A DNA stretch of 64,000 nucleotides, taken from contig CM066326.1 of assembly GCA_033807775.1 (NCBI GenBank), positions 50,211,617 through 50,275,616 of the forward strand, given 5' to 3'. How positions within the stretch are numbered: the first letter of the stretch is position 1; every line of letters begins with the position of its first letter. The position numbers and the translations under genes are program-made. The stretch is from Saussurea involucrata (taxonomy: Eukaryota > Streptophyta > Magnoliopsida > Asterales > Asteraceae). Positions 45,102 to 58,080 of the stretch are shown in pieces. A model generated the notes under the pieces. It made no database searches. It saw nothing but the letters and a program-made list of their open reading frames with translations, and was not told the origin of the DNA.

Positions 45102-48100
45102 ATGACACAAGAAAACTTTGCAGAATCAAGCAGAATAGCCCCGGTCGACCAAATCATAATCCAACCCTATGTTTTCAATGACAACAACTACATGTTATCC
45201 ATCAACACAGGCCTGTATGAACCTATATACCACATCATCCTTGAGTTCTTTCATCGTTCTAAACTTTTTCTTGCCCTAACCAAAGTCGACGAGAATATGC
45301 CACAACTCTGCGTACAACAATGGTGGACCACTTGCCAGTATATTGAAGAAAGAAAATGAATCATTGGCAAAGTCGATGTTGGACCAAACGCAGGAGCAGG
45401 GACTATTCGCATTCGTCCCAAAACCATCAGAAGACTATTCGAGCTTAAAACCCCACAGGAACTAGGAATCCCAGCTTATGAAAAAGCACCTGAGCAACCC
45501 ATACTCTTAGAATTCATCAGATTTCTAGGATACAATGAAAACCTTGTCAAACTCGGTGTCTTCAAAAGAAGCAGATTCCCACCCCTATGGAACTTTATGT
45601 TCTCAGCCTTAACAGGACCCTCACCTACAAAACTGGTAGCAAAGACCAAACAAGCACAGAGATCATGGCAATCATGTATGGTCTCTACTTCCAGAGAAAC
45701 TTTGACTATGCCACCATTCTCTACAAAGAACTTATGGCCGCTGTAACCACAAAGACCAGTGCTCTCGCCATAGGCAAGAGAGTAGGAGAAGACAAGAATC
45801 TGAAAACCATCTGGTTTCCCAGATTAATCAGCCTCGCCATCAGAGAGGCATTTGATACTCTTGAGCTCACGCAACAAGGCGCTCCAACTCCTGTCTGGAC
45901 GATGTCATCCTTCAGACCCACAATTTTTGGTACGTATCCCTCTACTCGCAGAGTCCCCAGGACTATGCTTGATCTGATCCATCCAGATCATCTTCCATTT
46001 GAAACTATAGACACGCTGCCCAACCTCAAGAACCTGCGGTGGGATCCCCAGCGTATTTAGGTCATGAGCCTTCAATAGAGTCTAGTGGAGAAGAATAAGA
46101 AGCAGAAGAAAGAACAGAGGTACGAGTACCCACAGAGGGGTCTACCTCAGAGAGAGAGGAGATAGAAAAAGAAGATGAAGTAGATGACAGAGCATCCACA
46201 GAGGAGGTTGTCTCTGAAGGAGCAGAAGTAGCTCCAGAGGTAGGGGCAGAGAGTTCACCCTCCTCTGAGAGCAGTGATCCAGATCGTGAGATGCCTGAGT
46301 TTTCTAACCCAATAGAAACCGAGAGTCCAGAGAGAATAGAAGAAGATGTTCAAAAGAACACACATGTGTATTTTAGGACACCTACGCCACTCCCAGTGCA
46401 AGCACAGAATCTGTCCATGGTGATCTAGATCATATAGACATTGAAACAGAGGTGCACACCTCGAACCCTAACCAGCCAAACCGATCAGAGGCAACTCTTC
46501 ATGCCTCTGAGATGCACAAAACCGGGGAAGCTATTTTTGGTAGTGATATCCATTCGCCCTAGGACATCGACAAGACCCACACACACGATTATGCCTTTGT
46601 GGCGCATCTTTCTAAGGAGGAACAACTTAGGTCCTTGGGTAACTTTCGTTTTACCCGTAGAGATTGTCTTTCTCATAGGCAATTTGAAAGCTTAGTCTCA
46701 CAAGAATTGGATTGCCTAGATCGTAATGTCAATTCCCACGTTTACTTCAATCTCTCAGATTCTGAGGATGAGAGATCTGAAGAAACCAGAACACCCCGAG
46801 ATGTATTTCCTTAGAGGGAACATCAAGGACAGGGTGCAAGTCCTTCCAGAGTCAACGCCAAAATAACTCTAAAAGAAGGCGCCTCTGAACTTGAGGCTCA
46901 ATTGGAAACATGTGTTGTTTCCAATGTTCCCATCTCTGATCTTGTCACAAAAACAGAGCTCAAAGGTTTTTGTGACGAGATTAGAACCTACTTGAATGAG
47001 TATAAACTTATCAGTACTAGTGTAGAGGAGCAGAGGAGAACTGAGAACATCTCTCTGCAAAATGAGCTCAAAAATGTCAAAACTCAGCTTGCAGAGACCT
47101 CCAAGAAATTTGAGGAATGGGAGAGGAAGAGCACAGAGGAGAATCAGAAATTCAAAGAAGAGATTTCTGCTCTGAAGACACAACTGGCTGAAAATCACAA
47201 GGAAACCATCTCCAGAGCCACACCCTTTGTCACTCTGTAAGAAGCTAACATCAAAGCTCTGACAGAGGTGATCAACAACTCTATCTCTACTGCACTCAAA
47301 GATCTACCCTCATCCTCTGCTGCACAGATTGCCAATACACCAACTCCCATCTCTGTTAATGCTCCACGACCAAATGAAAGACTAATGACTATTGGTCACA
47401 TGGGTGAGTTCAGAAGAGAGGTTCTGAGCCATATGATGACAATATCCTCGAAATTTGTGGGTAAAGCCCAGGTCTCAAAGAAAAATACTAAGGAAACTTT
47501 GGACACCCACAAATTCAATTTTGAAGATCACGTGGAGGAGGTCAGATATGTTGCTGCTGAACTAGAAGACGTTCTGAAGAAGGCAACTACTATATTCTGT
47601 GATGTCGTTGCTGGAACTATATCTGGGAAGAGATCTGTAGAAGAAACCTTTGGAGCCAGAGTCTCCAAAAGGCCAAGATTTGTTGGACCAGACTCCCCAA
47701 AAGCTACTGCTGAGCTCTCAGACTTTGAGCATGATATTGGTGATACAGAGGAGTCTACTTAACAAAAGGGGGAGAACCTTGAAGACACACTCAACTACAC
47801 CTTCAGAGACAAACAAATCAAAACCCCAGCATAAACCTCAACCTCAGCTGAACCACCAACAGAAACAAATATACTTGATACTCCTTCACAATCCCCAACA
47901 AGAAATGAACCAGAGAGGAAAGACCCATCCTCTGCTGAAGAAATCTTAACCCAACCACCCAACACAACCACAACCTTAATAATCCACGATCCTCACCAGA
48001 ATGAAATAGTAGAATCTCTGGAAATTATAACAGAACAACCTACAACAGAGATTCCAACAGAGGGAAACACCTCAGAGGGTCGCTCTGACAAAGGTAAAGA

Positions 48101-48951
48101 GAAGATCACATAACAAACTGCTGATGATCAACCACAACTACCACCATCCATCAAGCATGATAGTTCTCTACCTGCACTTGAAGAGGTATATGTCTTCCTT
48201 TATGCAGAAAGAGACTTGATTTCAGTAAATGTTGTGCCCATCAATCATTATTTAAATCCATAGAGGGTAGACAAGTTGTCAGATGATAGAAGCAGATTCA
48301 TAAGGACAAAGACCAACGTCTCTGGTAAGATAAACACATCCTTTGTGTTTGAAAAAGTACTAAGGATAGACCTAAAGTCCTTTTCCTACAAAAAAAGTCG
48401 CATATCACACCTATTTGGTCGAACTTAGCAATGAGGAGCAAGAAATCTTCACCAACAACGACCTCGTTCTGCTCAATCCTTATGATCTTCTTACTCTACA
48501 TGCCTACTGCCTAAACTTCTCAGATAGATTCAAAGTTATCGGCATTGCACGCACTGAAGTCTTGCTAGCCATGGAAGAGCACATGAACCTCAGAACACAA
48601 ATCGACTTCCAACATGGAATCGATTTCGAAATGGAGAAATTGAGCATTGGGCCTCCAGATGAGAGTCTTGTGGGACTTGAAAACTACCCTACAGGATCTC
48701 TGTCAGCCAATCCAGAAGCATTCATCTGTCGACAGAAGGGAGTTAAAAAAGCCATCAGAACTGCAAAAACCCACAAGTACTCCTCACAATCTCTGAAGTA
48801 TATGCGAAAGATCATACAAGAGAGACCCCCAAGCTCCAAGTGTCCACAAGAAGTCATCAATAGTTTCGTAAGACATCTAACTCTCACTCTAGAATTCAGG
48901 GACTTAATCATGAGATTTTATAGAATTCTGAGAGGAAACTATTATGACTAA
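45102..48951 (+). pseudogene. ORF3 of element D
   Basis: From the ATG at 45102 (MTQENFAES) the frame stops at a TGA (45357-45359). It is followed in shifted frames by a globular region (PPLWNFMFS, IWFPRLISLAIREAF), an acidic Ser/Glu-rich part (about 46080-46800), a coiled coil (46900-47240) and a C-terminal domain to 48951 (SLKYMRKIIQERPP). The globular region shares a pattern with ORF3 of A (MNFIFAHLISC, PYPRFISAIF), suggesting a distant common origin. No signal peptide or membrane segment is evident. Several stops show it is a pseudogene. Confidence 0.7.
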
Positions 48952-49092
48952 TTTTGTTACTATCTTTCTTTGCATTGTAATGTATTCACCTTTTGAAAGT
49001 AGTAAAAGGCTTTTGCAGAGGATAACTTTCTCCTCTTTGTCTTCATTTTTGCTTAATCTCTGTAAACATAGCATAGTTTGAATTTTCAATAC

Positions 49093-49102
49093 TTAGGGGG
49101 AT
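49093..49102 (+). other. Polypurine tract of element D
   Basis: TTAGGGGGAT lies directly before the TGTTAGCCCC start of the 3' LTR. Confidence 0.8.
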
Positions 49103-49759
49103 TGTTAGCCCCAAGTATGACTTTGTAAAAGTATTAAAAATATCACAAGTCAGAAGGACGCTAGAGATCGAGCTGAAGACTTAGCAGAAGAACAAACAGA
49201 AGACCATCAGATATCGTCAGAGCTCTGGCAGAAGACCTATGATAAGTCCATCAGAGAATAAGTTCGCCAGAAGACCTTCGGAGCTCTGGCAGATGATCTC
49301 TGGTGAATGAAGACCTCTGTGAAGCCGAAGTCTCGTAGAAATCTCTAGGTGATAGACAAGTGTCCGCACTTTCCACGTCAGCCCTAAAAGGACAAAGACA
49401 TGTTTTCCACGTGTCACCACAGGGTTTGATAGTATATTGTCTATTGCTTTATCGGGCATTATATCGTTACTAGAATTGTGACAGCACTAACACTGCACAA
49501 TTCCATTCCACTTCTAGTGTACGATCAGTAGCCTGAGAGATTTCAGAATACACATACAAGAAAGTGTTCTTGGTGTTGTTCATATATCAATATATGAGCA
49601 GTTTGTTATTCAATATTGTTATCTATTACTGTTCATTATATTGTTATTCTCTCATATTTTATGCTACACACAATCACTCATACACAAACAGTTTTATTAT
49701 GCTTCCGCTATCTTTGATCTTTCTGTTTGTATAAGACGAGATGAATATGGGAACCTACA
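49103..49759 (+). repeat. 3' LTR of element D
   Basis: This 657-bp LTR matches 36296-37020 with numerous substitutions and a deletion of about 65 bp that removes the TATA region. The divergence shows an insertion far older than A. Confidence 0.9.
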
Positions 49760-49764
49760 AGAAG
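49760..49764. repeat. Right target duplication (AGAAG) of element D
   Basis: Matches 36291-36295; ORF3 of element C resumes immediately after. Confidence 0.85.
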
Positions 49765-51672
49765 AATAGGAAGAAAGAGTGGAGATTGAAGAAGAAGAAC
49801 CTTCAGCCCATCTTGATCCCAAGGATGATGAAGATGATGATGAAGACGACGGCTACTGGTTCCAGCCAATGGCCATCAAGGTCCCTGCTCAGAAAAGGAT
49901 CTCAATAAATGAAGTAGGGGAGATGACACGCAAGTCTCCTGTAAAGAATACTTCTGGCAAGCAAAAGGGCCTTCTTGCTGAAGGCAACTTGACAATTCTA
50001 CTCAAGAAGCCAACTTGCCAGCTATGCTACCTTTTCTTTCCCTACACTGCTTCAATCCTCTATCCCTTCTCCATTTCTACTCTTCATCTCCTAAAACCTC
50101 TAAACACTTAGCCAAATTCTTTATCTATCTCTTTCTCCCTCAAAATATCTATCTCTTTCTCCCTCAAAATATCTAACTCAAGTGATCTTTTTGTTTCAGC
50201 TAGTCCTCTCCCCTGCTTGAGGATACTACTGAAGCTCCCTCACTGCAAATAATCCCATCTCTCCAAGCTGATGAATAAATAATCCCAGTCTCTGTAAATG
50301 AAACCGATGAACCAGAAGAAGAACAAACGCTGCTCGCTCATCCTTCCAGACCTTCTCTACCACCTCAATGGTCAGAAGAAGAAGAAATCATAAGAAAATC
50401 AGCTATGATACATCAACTTGAAAGTCAGCGACTCGTCCCTCCTACCGACTTCAATTTTGTAACTCCTAAGGAAATAGCAGAAAGCCTCAAAGCTGAAAAG
50501 CTCTTAGCTAAACAACAAAAGAATGAGCTAAATGACAAAGCTCTTGCTCATGAAATTGTCAAACGTTCAGTGAAGGATCAAGACCTGAAACGCTTTCCCC
50601 TCAGAGTCCAGCAAGAACTTCTCAAAGAAACTGGTAAGAAGAAGAAAAAGGAATCAAACGTCAGCGACACCACTGTGGCCTGGTGCAAGAAGAAAGCCAA
50701 CTTCAGGAGTTTACCAAGAAGAATCAAAAATGTAAACGTGAAAAGGAGAACTATCAGAGGTATTGCACTGATCGAAGTTTCAATGATCAGGGAAAACGGA
50801 ATGACTAAGACTTGTTATCTCTCAGCGATAGAACATCTCGGTCTAGATGAATGGTTGGAGATCTGGGTTGCAATTCAGCGATCACGTTCAAACTTTAAGC
50901 CTTGTATCAAAAGTTTTATCAATAAACTAATCGATCAAGTCTCCTCATTGTCGAGTTGCCCCCTTCTCCAGCTCTCCATAAAAATCGAAGTGCTCCAAAG
51001 TAGAAGAAGTCAACGTCATCTTCAGGGCCTGCTATTCGAAATGATACATGTATTGAATTTACTCATGAAGCAGTGTTTGGTCCCAATGCTGATCTATCAG
51101 CCCTCAACGTTTCACTGCCATCCGGTGAAGAATTCAAAGCTGGAAAGGTGGTCAGTGAACCTCTCGGCATCTTTTTCTTAGAATATACAGATTGCCAATG
51201 CTTTCAATGTTGGTCAGAGTTACCCATTGCTCTTGTGGAGCAACTCAAAGACTTATTATATTGGTGTGATCGATCCAGACTAGGAATGTACATGAAGCCT
51301 CAAATCTACAGAGAAGCCAAACTGAGAAGAGAACATAGAATTCAAGTCACAGACTGGATGATTCCTAAGTCTGATGCCCTTGATGAACTTCTCTTCAAAG
51401 ATGAACCTGAATAGTTGATAAGATCTCTTGTAATTCTTCTATCTTATTAGCTGCTAGCTTTTTGTACTTGTAAATTTTTCACTGTACTTGTAATTTTTCA
51501 ATTTCCCTTGTAATCTTAATTTACGAAGTAATGAAAATTTTCAGTGAAGTACTTTACTCCATCAGTACTCAAAAAGATCCATGAAAATAGTAAATGGGAC
51601 ACGTATCTATGAGTCCTTTTTATCCTTATGCTTTTAACTTAGAAATTTTCCTTTATTGCTTTGTCATCACCA

Positions 51673-51686
51673 AATAGGGGGAGATT
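51673..51686 (+). other. Polypurine tract of element C
   Basis: AAATAGGGGGAGAT directly precedes the TGTTGATCC start of the 3' LTR and matches that of element A. Confidence 0.85.
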
Positions 51687-52636
51687 GTTGATCCAACCCC
51701 TTCAGTGATTTGATGATGACCCTTAGAATCACTTAGTGAAAATTGTAAGTAAACAATATGTATCAGTGTTTCACCATCTAAAAAAATATAGTAAGTCTGT
51801 TTAGTATCGCTAATGAAACATTTGTCCTTTAAACCATACTTCAGCGATAACTGTACATCAGTGAGACCTGAACTTGTTCAGTATCATTGATGATCGTTGA
51901 ATACTCATCATGTAATTGTTTGCTTATGATCTCGGAAGACAAGATTCGCGACAACAGAGTTCAAAGCTGAAATCGAAGACCAAGCTGACGAACGAGTGAC
52001 TAAGTCTACTAGTGACCTGATGCGGATATCAGCGAACCCAAGACTTGTCCATTTCACGCGAAGTTTCAAATAGAAGACTTCAGCAAGAGCTGAACTTTAA
52101 CATCTGCTGATAAAGATCAATTCAGCAAACGCTGATCATGAAGCCTGTTCTACAAGCAACTTTTGTCTTATCCCCTTGCACTCCTTTGTACAATTTGTCA
52201 GAAGGACGTCCCTTTGTCCAGTATCGTACAAACCACTTTGGCAACTACACTGTTCATCATGCGTCCAAGAGCATGTTTGCTAATGTCAAATTCATGCAAC
52301 CAACCATACGTTGCCACGTGTAAAGTTGTACTGACATGCATTTAATGCATGCTGTATAAATAGAAGTTTAGCCTTCACTCTGAAGGCGAGCGCTCTTCTA
52401 TCTCTGATCTCTTTAGTGCCTTAAGAAAATTACTCTTAGTTTTCTTAACTCCTTTCTATCTTTTCTAGTGCAAGAAATCTGTGTGATTCTCATAGTTTGT
52501 TTAGGTTAGGTTTTATACTTAATCTTTTTTCGCAACAAACTGTAAATTGTTTGATTATATCAATAAACAATTTTAAAGATAAAAATCTTGTGTTTGTATT
52601 CAAACCCCCCTCCCCCCTTCTACAAACTTGTATAAC
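51687..52636 (+). repeat. 3' LTR of element C, first part
   Basis: The sequence is the reverse complement equivalent of the LTR of A and B, starting TGTTGATCC. It reaches CTTGTATAAC, where element E interrupts it. The last 15 bases, CCCTTCGGGACCAACA-type, resume at 61717-61731. Confidence 0.88.
52632..52636. repeat. Left target duplication (ATAAC) of element E
   Basis: ATAAC recurs at 61712-61716. Removing E and one copy restores a continuous LTR of element C. Confidence 0.85.
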
Positions 52637-52919
52637 TATGGATCCCAGATTAGTGCAATACAGTAGAAATCAACGAACAATAAGCAATGAACACAATATG
52701 ATTTCAATACGTCATCCCTATATTTCATAAACCATTCAGAGAATTTTCATACTACGATTACAATGGTATAGGATGATTAACCTACAAAATAAGGCTAACA
52801 CAACAATATATACTAAGGCCTAGATAACCAAGGCCCATGGCCCATTACAAGAATTAGCCCATTAAGAAAGTTACAAAGTAAACCCTTGAACTTCTATTCA
52901 ATCTAATTTATTCCCAACA
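52637..52919 (-). repeat. 3' LTR of element E
   Basis: 283 bp, TATGGATCCC to CCCAACA on the plus strand; the outer dinucleotide is changed from TG to TA. It matches 61429-61711 with few differences. Confidence 0.88.
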
Positions 52920-52932
52920 ATCTCCCCCTTTG
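52920..52932 (-). other. Polypurine tract of element E
   Basis: On the minus strand CAAAGGGGGAGAT abuts the TGTTGGG start of the 3' LTR. Confidence 0.8.
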
Positions 52933-54635
52933 AATCAAAGTTTAATTTCGCGCCAGTTCGGAACATATCTCTTTTGGAGAGCAAAGAGGATCTCGAAGCT
53001 TCGGATGGCTTTGCGGAACTCGATACGGTCTTCAACAATTTCCAAGGCTTCTCGGGCATTTATCTCGTTGAGACTTACGACAAATGACTTATGTAGTTTC
53101 TTTTCCTTGGCAATTATTTCTTTCTAATCGTCTCTGACCTTTAATAAAGTTTCGTCGCAGAATCTTTCAACTTGGCTGAAGCGGAGAAACTTCTTTTCGT
53201 TCAGTTTGTTGAGATAGATGATTCCAAACTCTGGTTGTATCAGCATTGTGTTGGCTGGGTACATCTTCAATTCAGAAGCTCTTTGATCGGGTTTCAACAG
53301 ATTTAGCTTCTTCGTCCTGTGTTTGACTCCCATCTGAAAATCGGTAATATAGGACATCGTTACCGTGTATTTCAGGAATCGTCTTACCGCTTCAACTGCC
53401 TTTGTGATGTGGAGCGGTCGGATTGTTTCGGTTTGGAGGTCTTTAAGGAAGGCGTGGAAGTCGTTCAATCTGAGATTCTTGAAGTCGGCTTCAGAGAATA
53501 TCCATTCTTTCCCATCTTCTCTTTTTGACGGTAAAGACTGGGTACCAGATCTTCAGAATTCGGCCTGACCTGATGTTGGTGACTTCGGTTATCTTGTGCT
53601 TGGTTTGGACCTGACTGACCGGTAAACACCTTTTCATGACCTCTAAGTATTGCTTCTTGTAGACTTCGTCGAACTTTGATAATCCGAGGCAGAAGGTTGG
53701 ATCAAGCGGTCGTAGCTTGTGGACGAACAACCTCTTTAGGGAGTCTTCTAGGAAAGGAATCAGGATAACTTACAGGTTGTGGTGGTTGATCTTGAGCTGT
53801 ATCGGTCTGAGGAGATGTCGGTTGAGCTGTTGTAGAAGTGTCGGGTAATAGTTGGGCATAAGCAGGGGTACTCTGAATGGACTAGAGAAGGAACTGATCA
53901 TAATCAAAATCATCGTCATCTTCGGTCGGTAAGATCAGGTTGACCTCGGAGTTAGTTGCATTGGCGGCTTTTTCGTACCATGCGTTCTCGGTTTCTGGGT
54001 CTACTTCTAATTCTAGATCGATCATTTCAAAGTCTGACCGTTCCGTTGCTGAGCGTTCGATCAGTTCTTGTTTTTCTCCCTCGGGTTGTTCAACCGTTGG
54101 GTCTTCTTCATTTGAGATGTCCATGTCGATAACCATATCGACTACACTTAACTGGGATTATGGCTGATCTTCTGATGGTGCAACAGTTGATGGTTCCGGT
54201 TGAACCATTGGAGTAGTGTCGATGGTGATTGGTTTGGACTCGGATAATCTTTGATGCTTGTTCTCCCCCTCAAGGTGATCAGGATCATCCTAGTCATTGT
54301 GCGAGCGTTTGAGTCCGCCAGCTTGACTCTTACAGGTTTCTTCGAGTGAGGCGACCCTGTCAGACAAGGTTGAAAGAGCGTTTTGAATGTTCTTCAGGGT
54401 CAAGTCGATCTGGTCCAATCTGGTGTTGAGCTGAGCAGGTGGTGGATTACCTGTGATCGGAGCATGGAAATTAGATCTGTTTTGGTCGAGGAGTCAGAGT
54501 TGGTATGTTGGAGTAGATGGGCGAGAAGCATAGTCTTCAGGTCATCCACATAATAGGATGGCTGAGCATGTGCCGGTGGAGGTGTTAGTGCGGTTTCAGG
54601 TTCGACTAGTTTCTCATATCCCTTTAGTAGACTCT

Positions 54636-54640
54636 TGACT
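54636..54640. repeat. Left target duplication (TGACT) of array F
   Basis: TGACT recurs at 61089-61093, outside the third LTR, so the whole array is bounded by one duplication. Confidence 0.85.
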
Positions 54641-55706
54641 TGTAATAACCGGGTACGTTATTCGTTTATTTAATTTTTATTATGTTAGTTAAGGTAGGTT
54701 TGGGTTAGTTTTATAAGTTTAAATTTCGTTATGGTTTTATGGAGTTATAAGTTAAGGGGTAAACTTTTATTTTAATTAATAACTTGGAGGGTTATTCTTG
54801 CCAAGTGCTGATAGTTGAGGGTTAGATTGGTTAAAATGGTGAAAGTACAACACCACCACCGCCTGATTTTAACAAAAGAGATAAGAGGGATGAGATATTT
54901 CATTTAGTACCTTGAGTGTGTGTGTGTGTGTGTGTGACTTTATTACGGCAAGAGAGAGAAGAGAGAAAAAGAAAGAGAATTGAGAGAGAAAGGTAAAGAA
55001 GAGGAAGAAGAAAGCTGATTTCCTTCAGCTGGTTTCAGATACAAATTGAAGAAACAAAGGTAATTATTCTATACAATTCTTCCTTTTATGTTCATGAGTT
55101 TGCTAAATGGGTTATAAATGGGTTTTGATTATTTTAGAAGGATATGAGAAATCTGGGTTTAGAATGGTGTTCTAAAGTAGTCTTAAACGTATCTGCATAG
55201 TTACATAATCATTCATGGTTTAAATCGAGATCTGCATAGGAATTTTTATGAACAGATCGAACTGTCCGGACAAAACATGATAGTGTCCGATAATTCTTTT
55301 GAGGGTGTCCGGTAGTTGGAGTATCCGGAAACCCCTGTGCAAAGGTATCCGGACGAGGCAAAATTATCCGGTAAGTATGTTTATTTCGTAGTATCCGGAT
55401 TGAATGTATTATCCGGAAAGTATGATGTCCGGAAAGTTGTGTTATCCGGACAAGTCTAGTGTCCGGTAAGTTTGAGATGTCGATAAGTTATAATGTCTGG
55501 ACAGTTTCATGGTGTCCGGAAACTTTGGTTGTTTGGCCACTGTTGAGGATAGGAGTTAGATAGAATTATCTAGAATTCATAGCCTGCTTATAAGCCTTAT
55601 GTGTTCTATTAGTAAAGAGACATTTGTATTTAATCTGTTTCAGATTCTGAGAATTTTTGGTAAAAGATCGGATAGATCGGATAGTTTTAAAAATGTTTTC
55701 AAACTG

Positions 55707-55768
<62 letters not shown>

Positions 55769-56393
55769 TGAGTATATGGTAGGAATGTGATGACGTGTTT
55801 ATAAATGAAGTACGATATATTGAGGTGTATATTATATTTATTTTTACATTAGCATTACACTACACGAATGCACGTTGGCCGGGCTTAGGACCGGTGGAGT
55901 TTGGTTGTACGGAGGGACAGCGGAGTTGGTTGTATATTAGGGCAGCGGAGTAAATTGATTAGTTGGCTCGCAACCAACTAATATGGCCATGGGAATGAGG
56001 AGTTGTACACAGTGCACGAGTCTTACTTGGTATTTAAATACTTGTTGTATAATTGTGTTTTACAAAGGGATTACTAAACTGACAGGGATTATCTCACTAG
56101 ACCGTTTGGTCTAACCCTCATTTTATTTTCAAAAATATGTATTCCAGGTCAAGGAAGGTATAAAGGCAAGGATACAGATAGACGTGCTTTTGAAGGCTAT
56201 TTGGGATTTAGAAGTTTTCCTTAAACGTTTTGTACGGATAGTATTGTAAAATATGCTAGCGAAAAGTTTGGACCACATTATGTAATGTACATCTATAAGA
56301 CTTTCGGACCTTATGTGAATAATATGTATATTTTATTATAAATGTTTGACATGTAATGTATGTTATATGATGTATATACGGAAGGTCGTTACA
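54641..56393 (+). repeat. LTR 1 of array F
   Basis: 1,753 bp. It contains a TCCGG cluster (about 55264-55523) with 11 copies and an (AT)n run of about 56 bp (55709-55764). It has a GTGTGTGTG run near 54915 and GAGA-rich sequence after it. Confidence 0.9.
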
Positions 56394-56954
56394 GATGGTA
56401 TTAGAGCCCTAGTTTAAGGGATTTAGGTATTCGGATCCATACCTAGACTTAAACTGCATGTGAAGTAGGATGTCCTTGATATATTAGAACATTGGGGTAT
56501 TACATATAAAAGGTCGAAGGAACATCATGTAAGGTAATTTCAAATTACATCTGGCCAGTGTGATTATGAACTTACAGGTACATGTTCGAACTGGAACACC
56601 TTATTATATGGGGTATATGCTCATGTGTATATTAACTCTATAAAAATCAACAGAACGGCAAGTCGGTCTCGACGTAAGGATAGAGATGAAGACATGTATA
56701 TTTCTATAAACTCTACACATGTTAAAGTTCTATTTGACTTCGGTGCAAACCGATGAACTGTGTCTTCTTCTTTTGTTGCTTATTTGCATTAAAAAGGTAT
56801 TTGATAGTTGTGTTATAGATATAGATGGGTGTGGAGTGCCTATTAAGTTATTTTCTATGGCCTTGTTGGAGTTCGATGTAATAGTGCGAACAAAGTAACC
56901 GTACCTTTTCGCCTAACCAAATTCTGGGACAGAATTCTTTTAAGGGGGAGATGT
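56394..56954 (+). other. Internal region 1 of array F
   Basis: 561 bp with primer site GATGGTATTAGAGCC at the start and the purine tract TTTTAAGGGGGAGATGT at the end. Around 56710-56770 a decayed frame resembles the Gypsy protease motif LFDSGA but reads LFDFGANR and a stop. Confidence 0.85.
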
Positions 56955-58041
56955 TGTAATAACCGGGTACGTTATTGGTTTATTTAATTTTTATTATGTT
57001 AGTTAAGGTAGGTTTGGGTTAGTTTTATAAGTTTAAATTTCGTTATGGTTTTATGGAGTTATAAGTTAAGGGGTAAACTTTTATTTTAATTTATTACTTG
57101 GAGGGTTATTCTTGCCAAGTGCTGATAGTTGAGGGTTAGATTGGTTAAAATGGTGAAAGTACAACACCACCACCACCTGATTTTAACAAATGATATAAGA
57201 GGGATGAGATATTTCATTTAGTACCTTGAGTGTGTGTGTGTGTGTGTGTGTGGGTTTATTACGGCAAGAGAGAGAAGAGAGAAAAATAGAGGGAATTGAG
57301 AGAGAAAGGTAAAGAAGAGGAAGAAGAAAGCTGATTTCCTTTAGCTGGGTTTCAGATACAAATTGAAGAAACAAAGGTAATTATTCTATACAATTCTTCC
57401 TTTTATGTTCATGAGTTTGCTAAATGGGTAATAAATGGGTTTTGATTATTTTAGAAGGATATGAGAAATCTGGGTTTAGAATGGTGTTCTAAAAGTAGTC
57501 TTAAACGTATCTGCATAGTCACAGAATCATTCATGGTTTAAATCGAGATCTGGGTAGGAATTTTTATGAACAGATCGAATTGTCCGGACAAAACATGATA
57601 GTGTCCGGTAATTCTTTTGAGGGTGTCCGGTAGTTGGAGTATCCGGAAACCCCTGTGCAAAGGTATCCGGACGAGGCAAAATTATCCGGTAAGTATGTTT
57701 ATTTCGTAGTATACGGTTTGAATGTATTATCCGGAAAGTCATGTTGTCCAGAAAGTATGATGTCCGGAAAGTTGTGTTATCCGGACAAGTCTAGTGTCCG
57801 GTAAGTTTGAGATGTCGATAAGTTATAATGTCCGGACAGTTTCATGGTGTCCGGAAACTTTGGTTGTTTGGCCACTGTTGAGGATAAGAGTTAGATAGAA
57901 TTATCTAGAGTTCTTAGCCTGCTAATAAGCCTTATGTGTTCGATTAGTAAAGAGATATTTGTATTTGATCTGTTTCAGATTCTGAGAATTTTTGGTAAAA
58001 GATCGGATAGATCGGATAGTTTTTAAAATGTTTTCAAACTG

Positions 58042-58080
<39 letters not shown>

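Larger units (their letters stand above)
36296..49759 (+). mobile_element. Copia element D, a second ORF3-bearing family
   Basis: D is structurally complete: 5' LTR, tRNA-Met primer site, gag, pol, three internal purine tracts, a third reading frame, a terminal purine tract, 3' LTR and a 5-bp target duplication. Integrase precedes RT, so it is Copia. The third ORF and repeated AGGGGGAG tracts fit Sireviruses, but the LTRs and ORFs are clearly different from A. All three genes have stops or frameshifts and the LTRs have diverged, so it is much older than A. Confidence 0.9.
35004..51414 (+). pseudogene. ORF3 of element C, split by element D
   Basis: The left part (35004-36295) begins inside ORF3 and covers the Ser/Pro/Thr spacer and coiled coil; stops occur at about 35788 and later. 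Element D interrupts it at 36296-49759, with target duplication AGAAG. The right part has the acidic and Lys-rich region (49779-50021), an intron position (50022-50203, donor GT changed to CT, acceptor CTAG|TCC kept) and the C-terminal part to a stop at 51412-51414. The C-terminus is complete and served as reference for the lesions in A. A 24-bp tandem duplication lies inside the intron. Confidence 0.75.
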
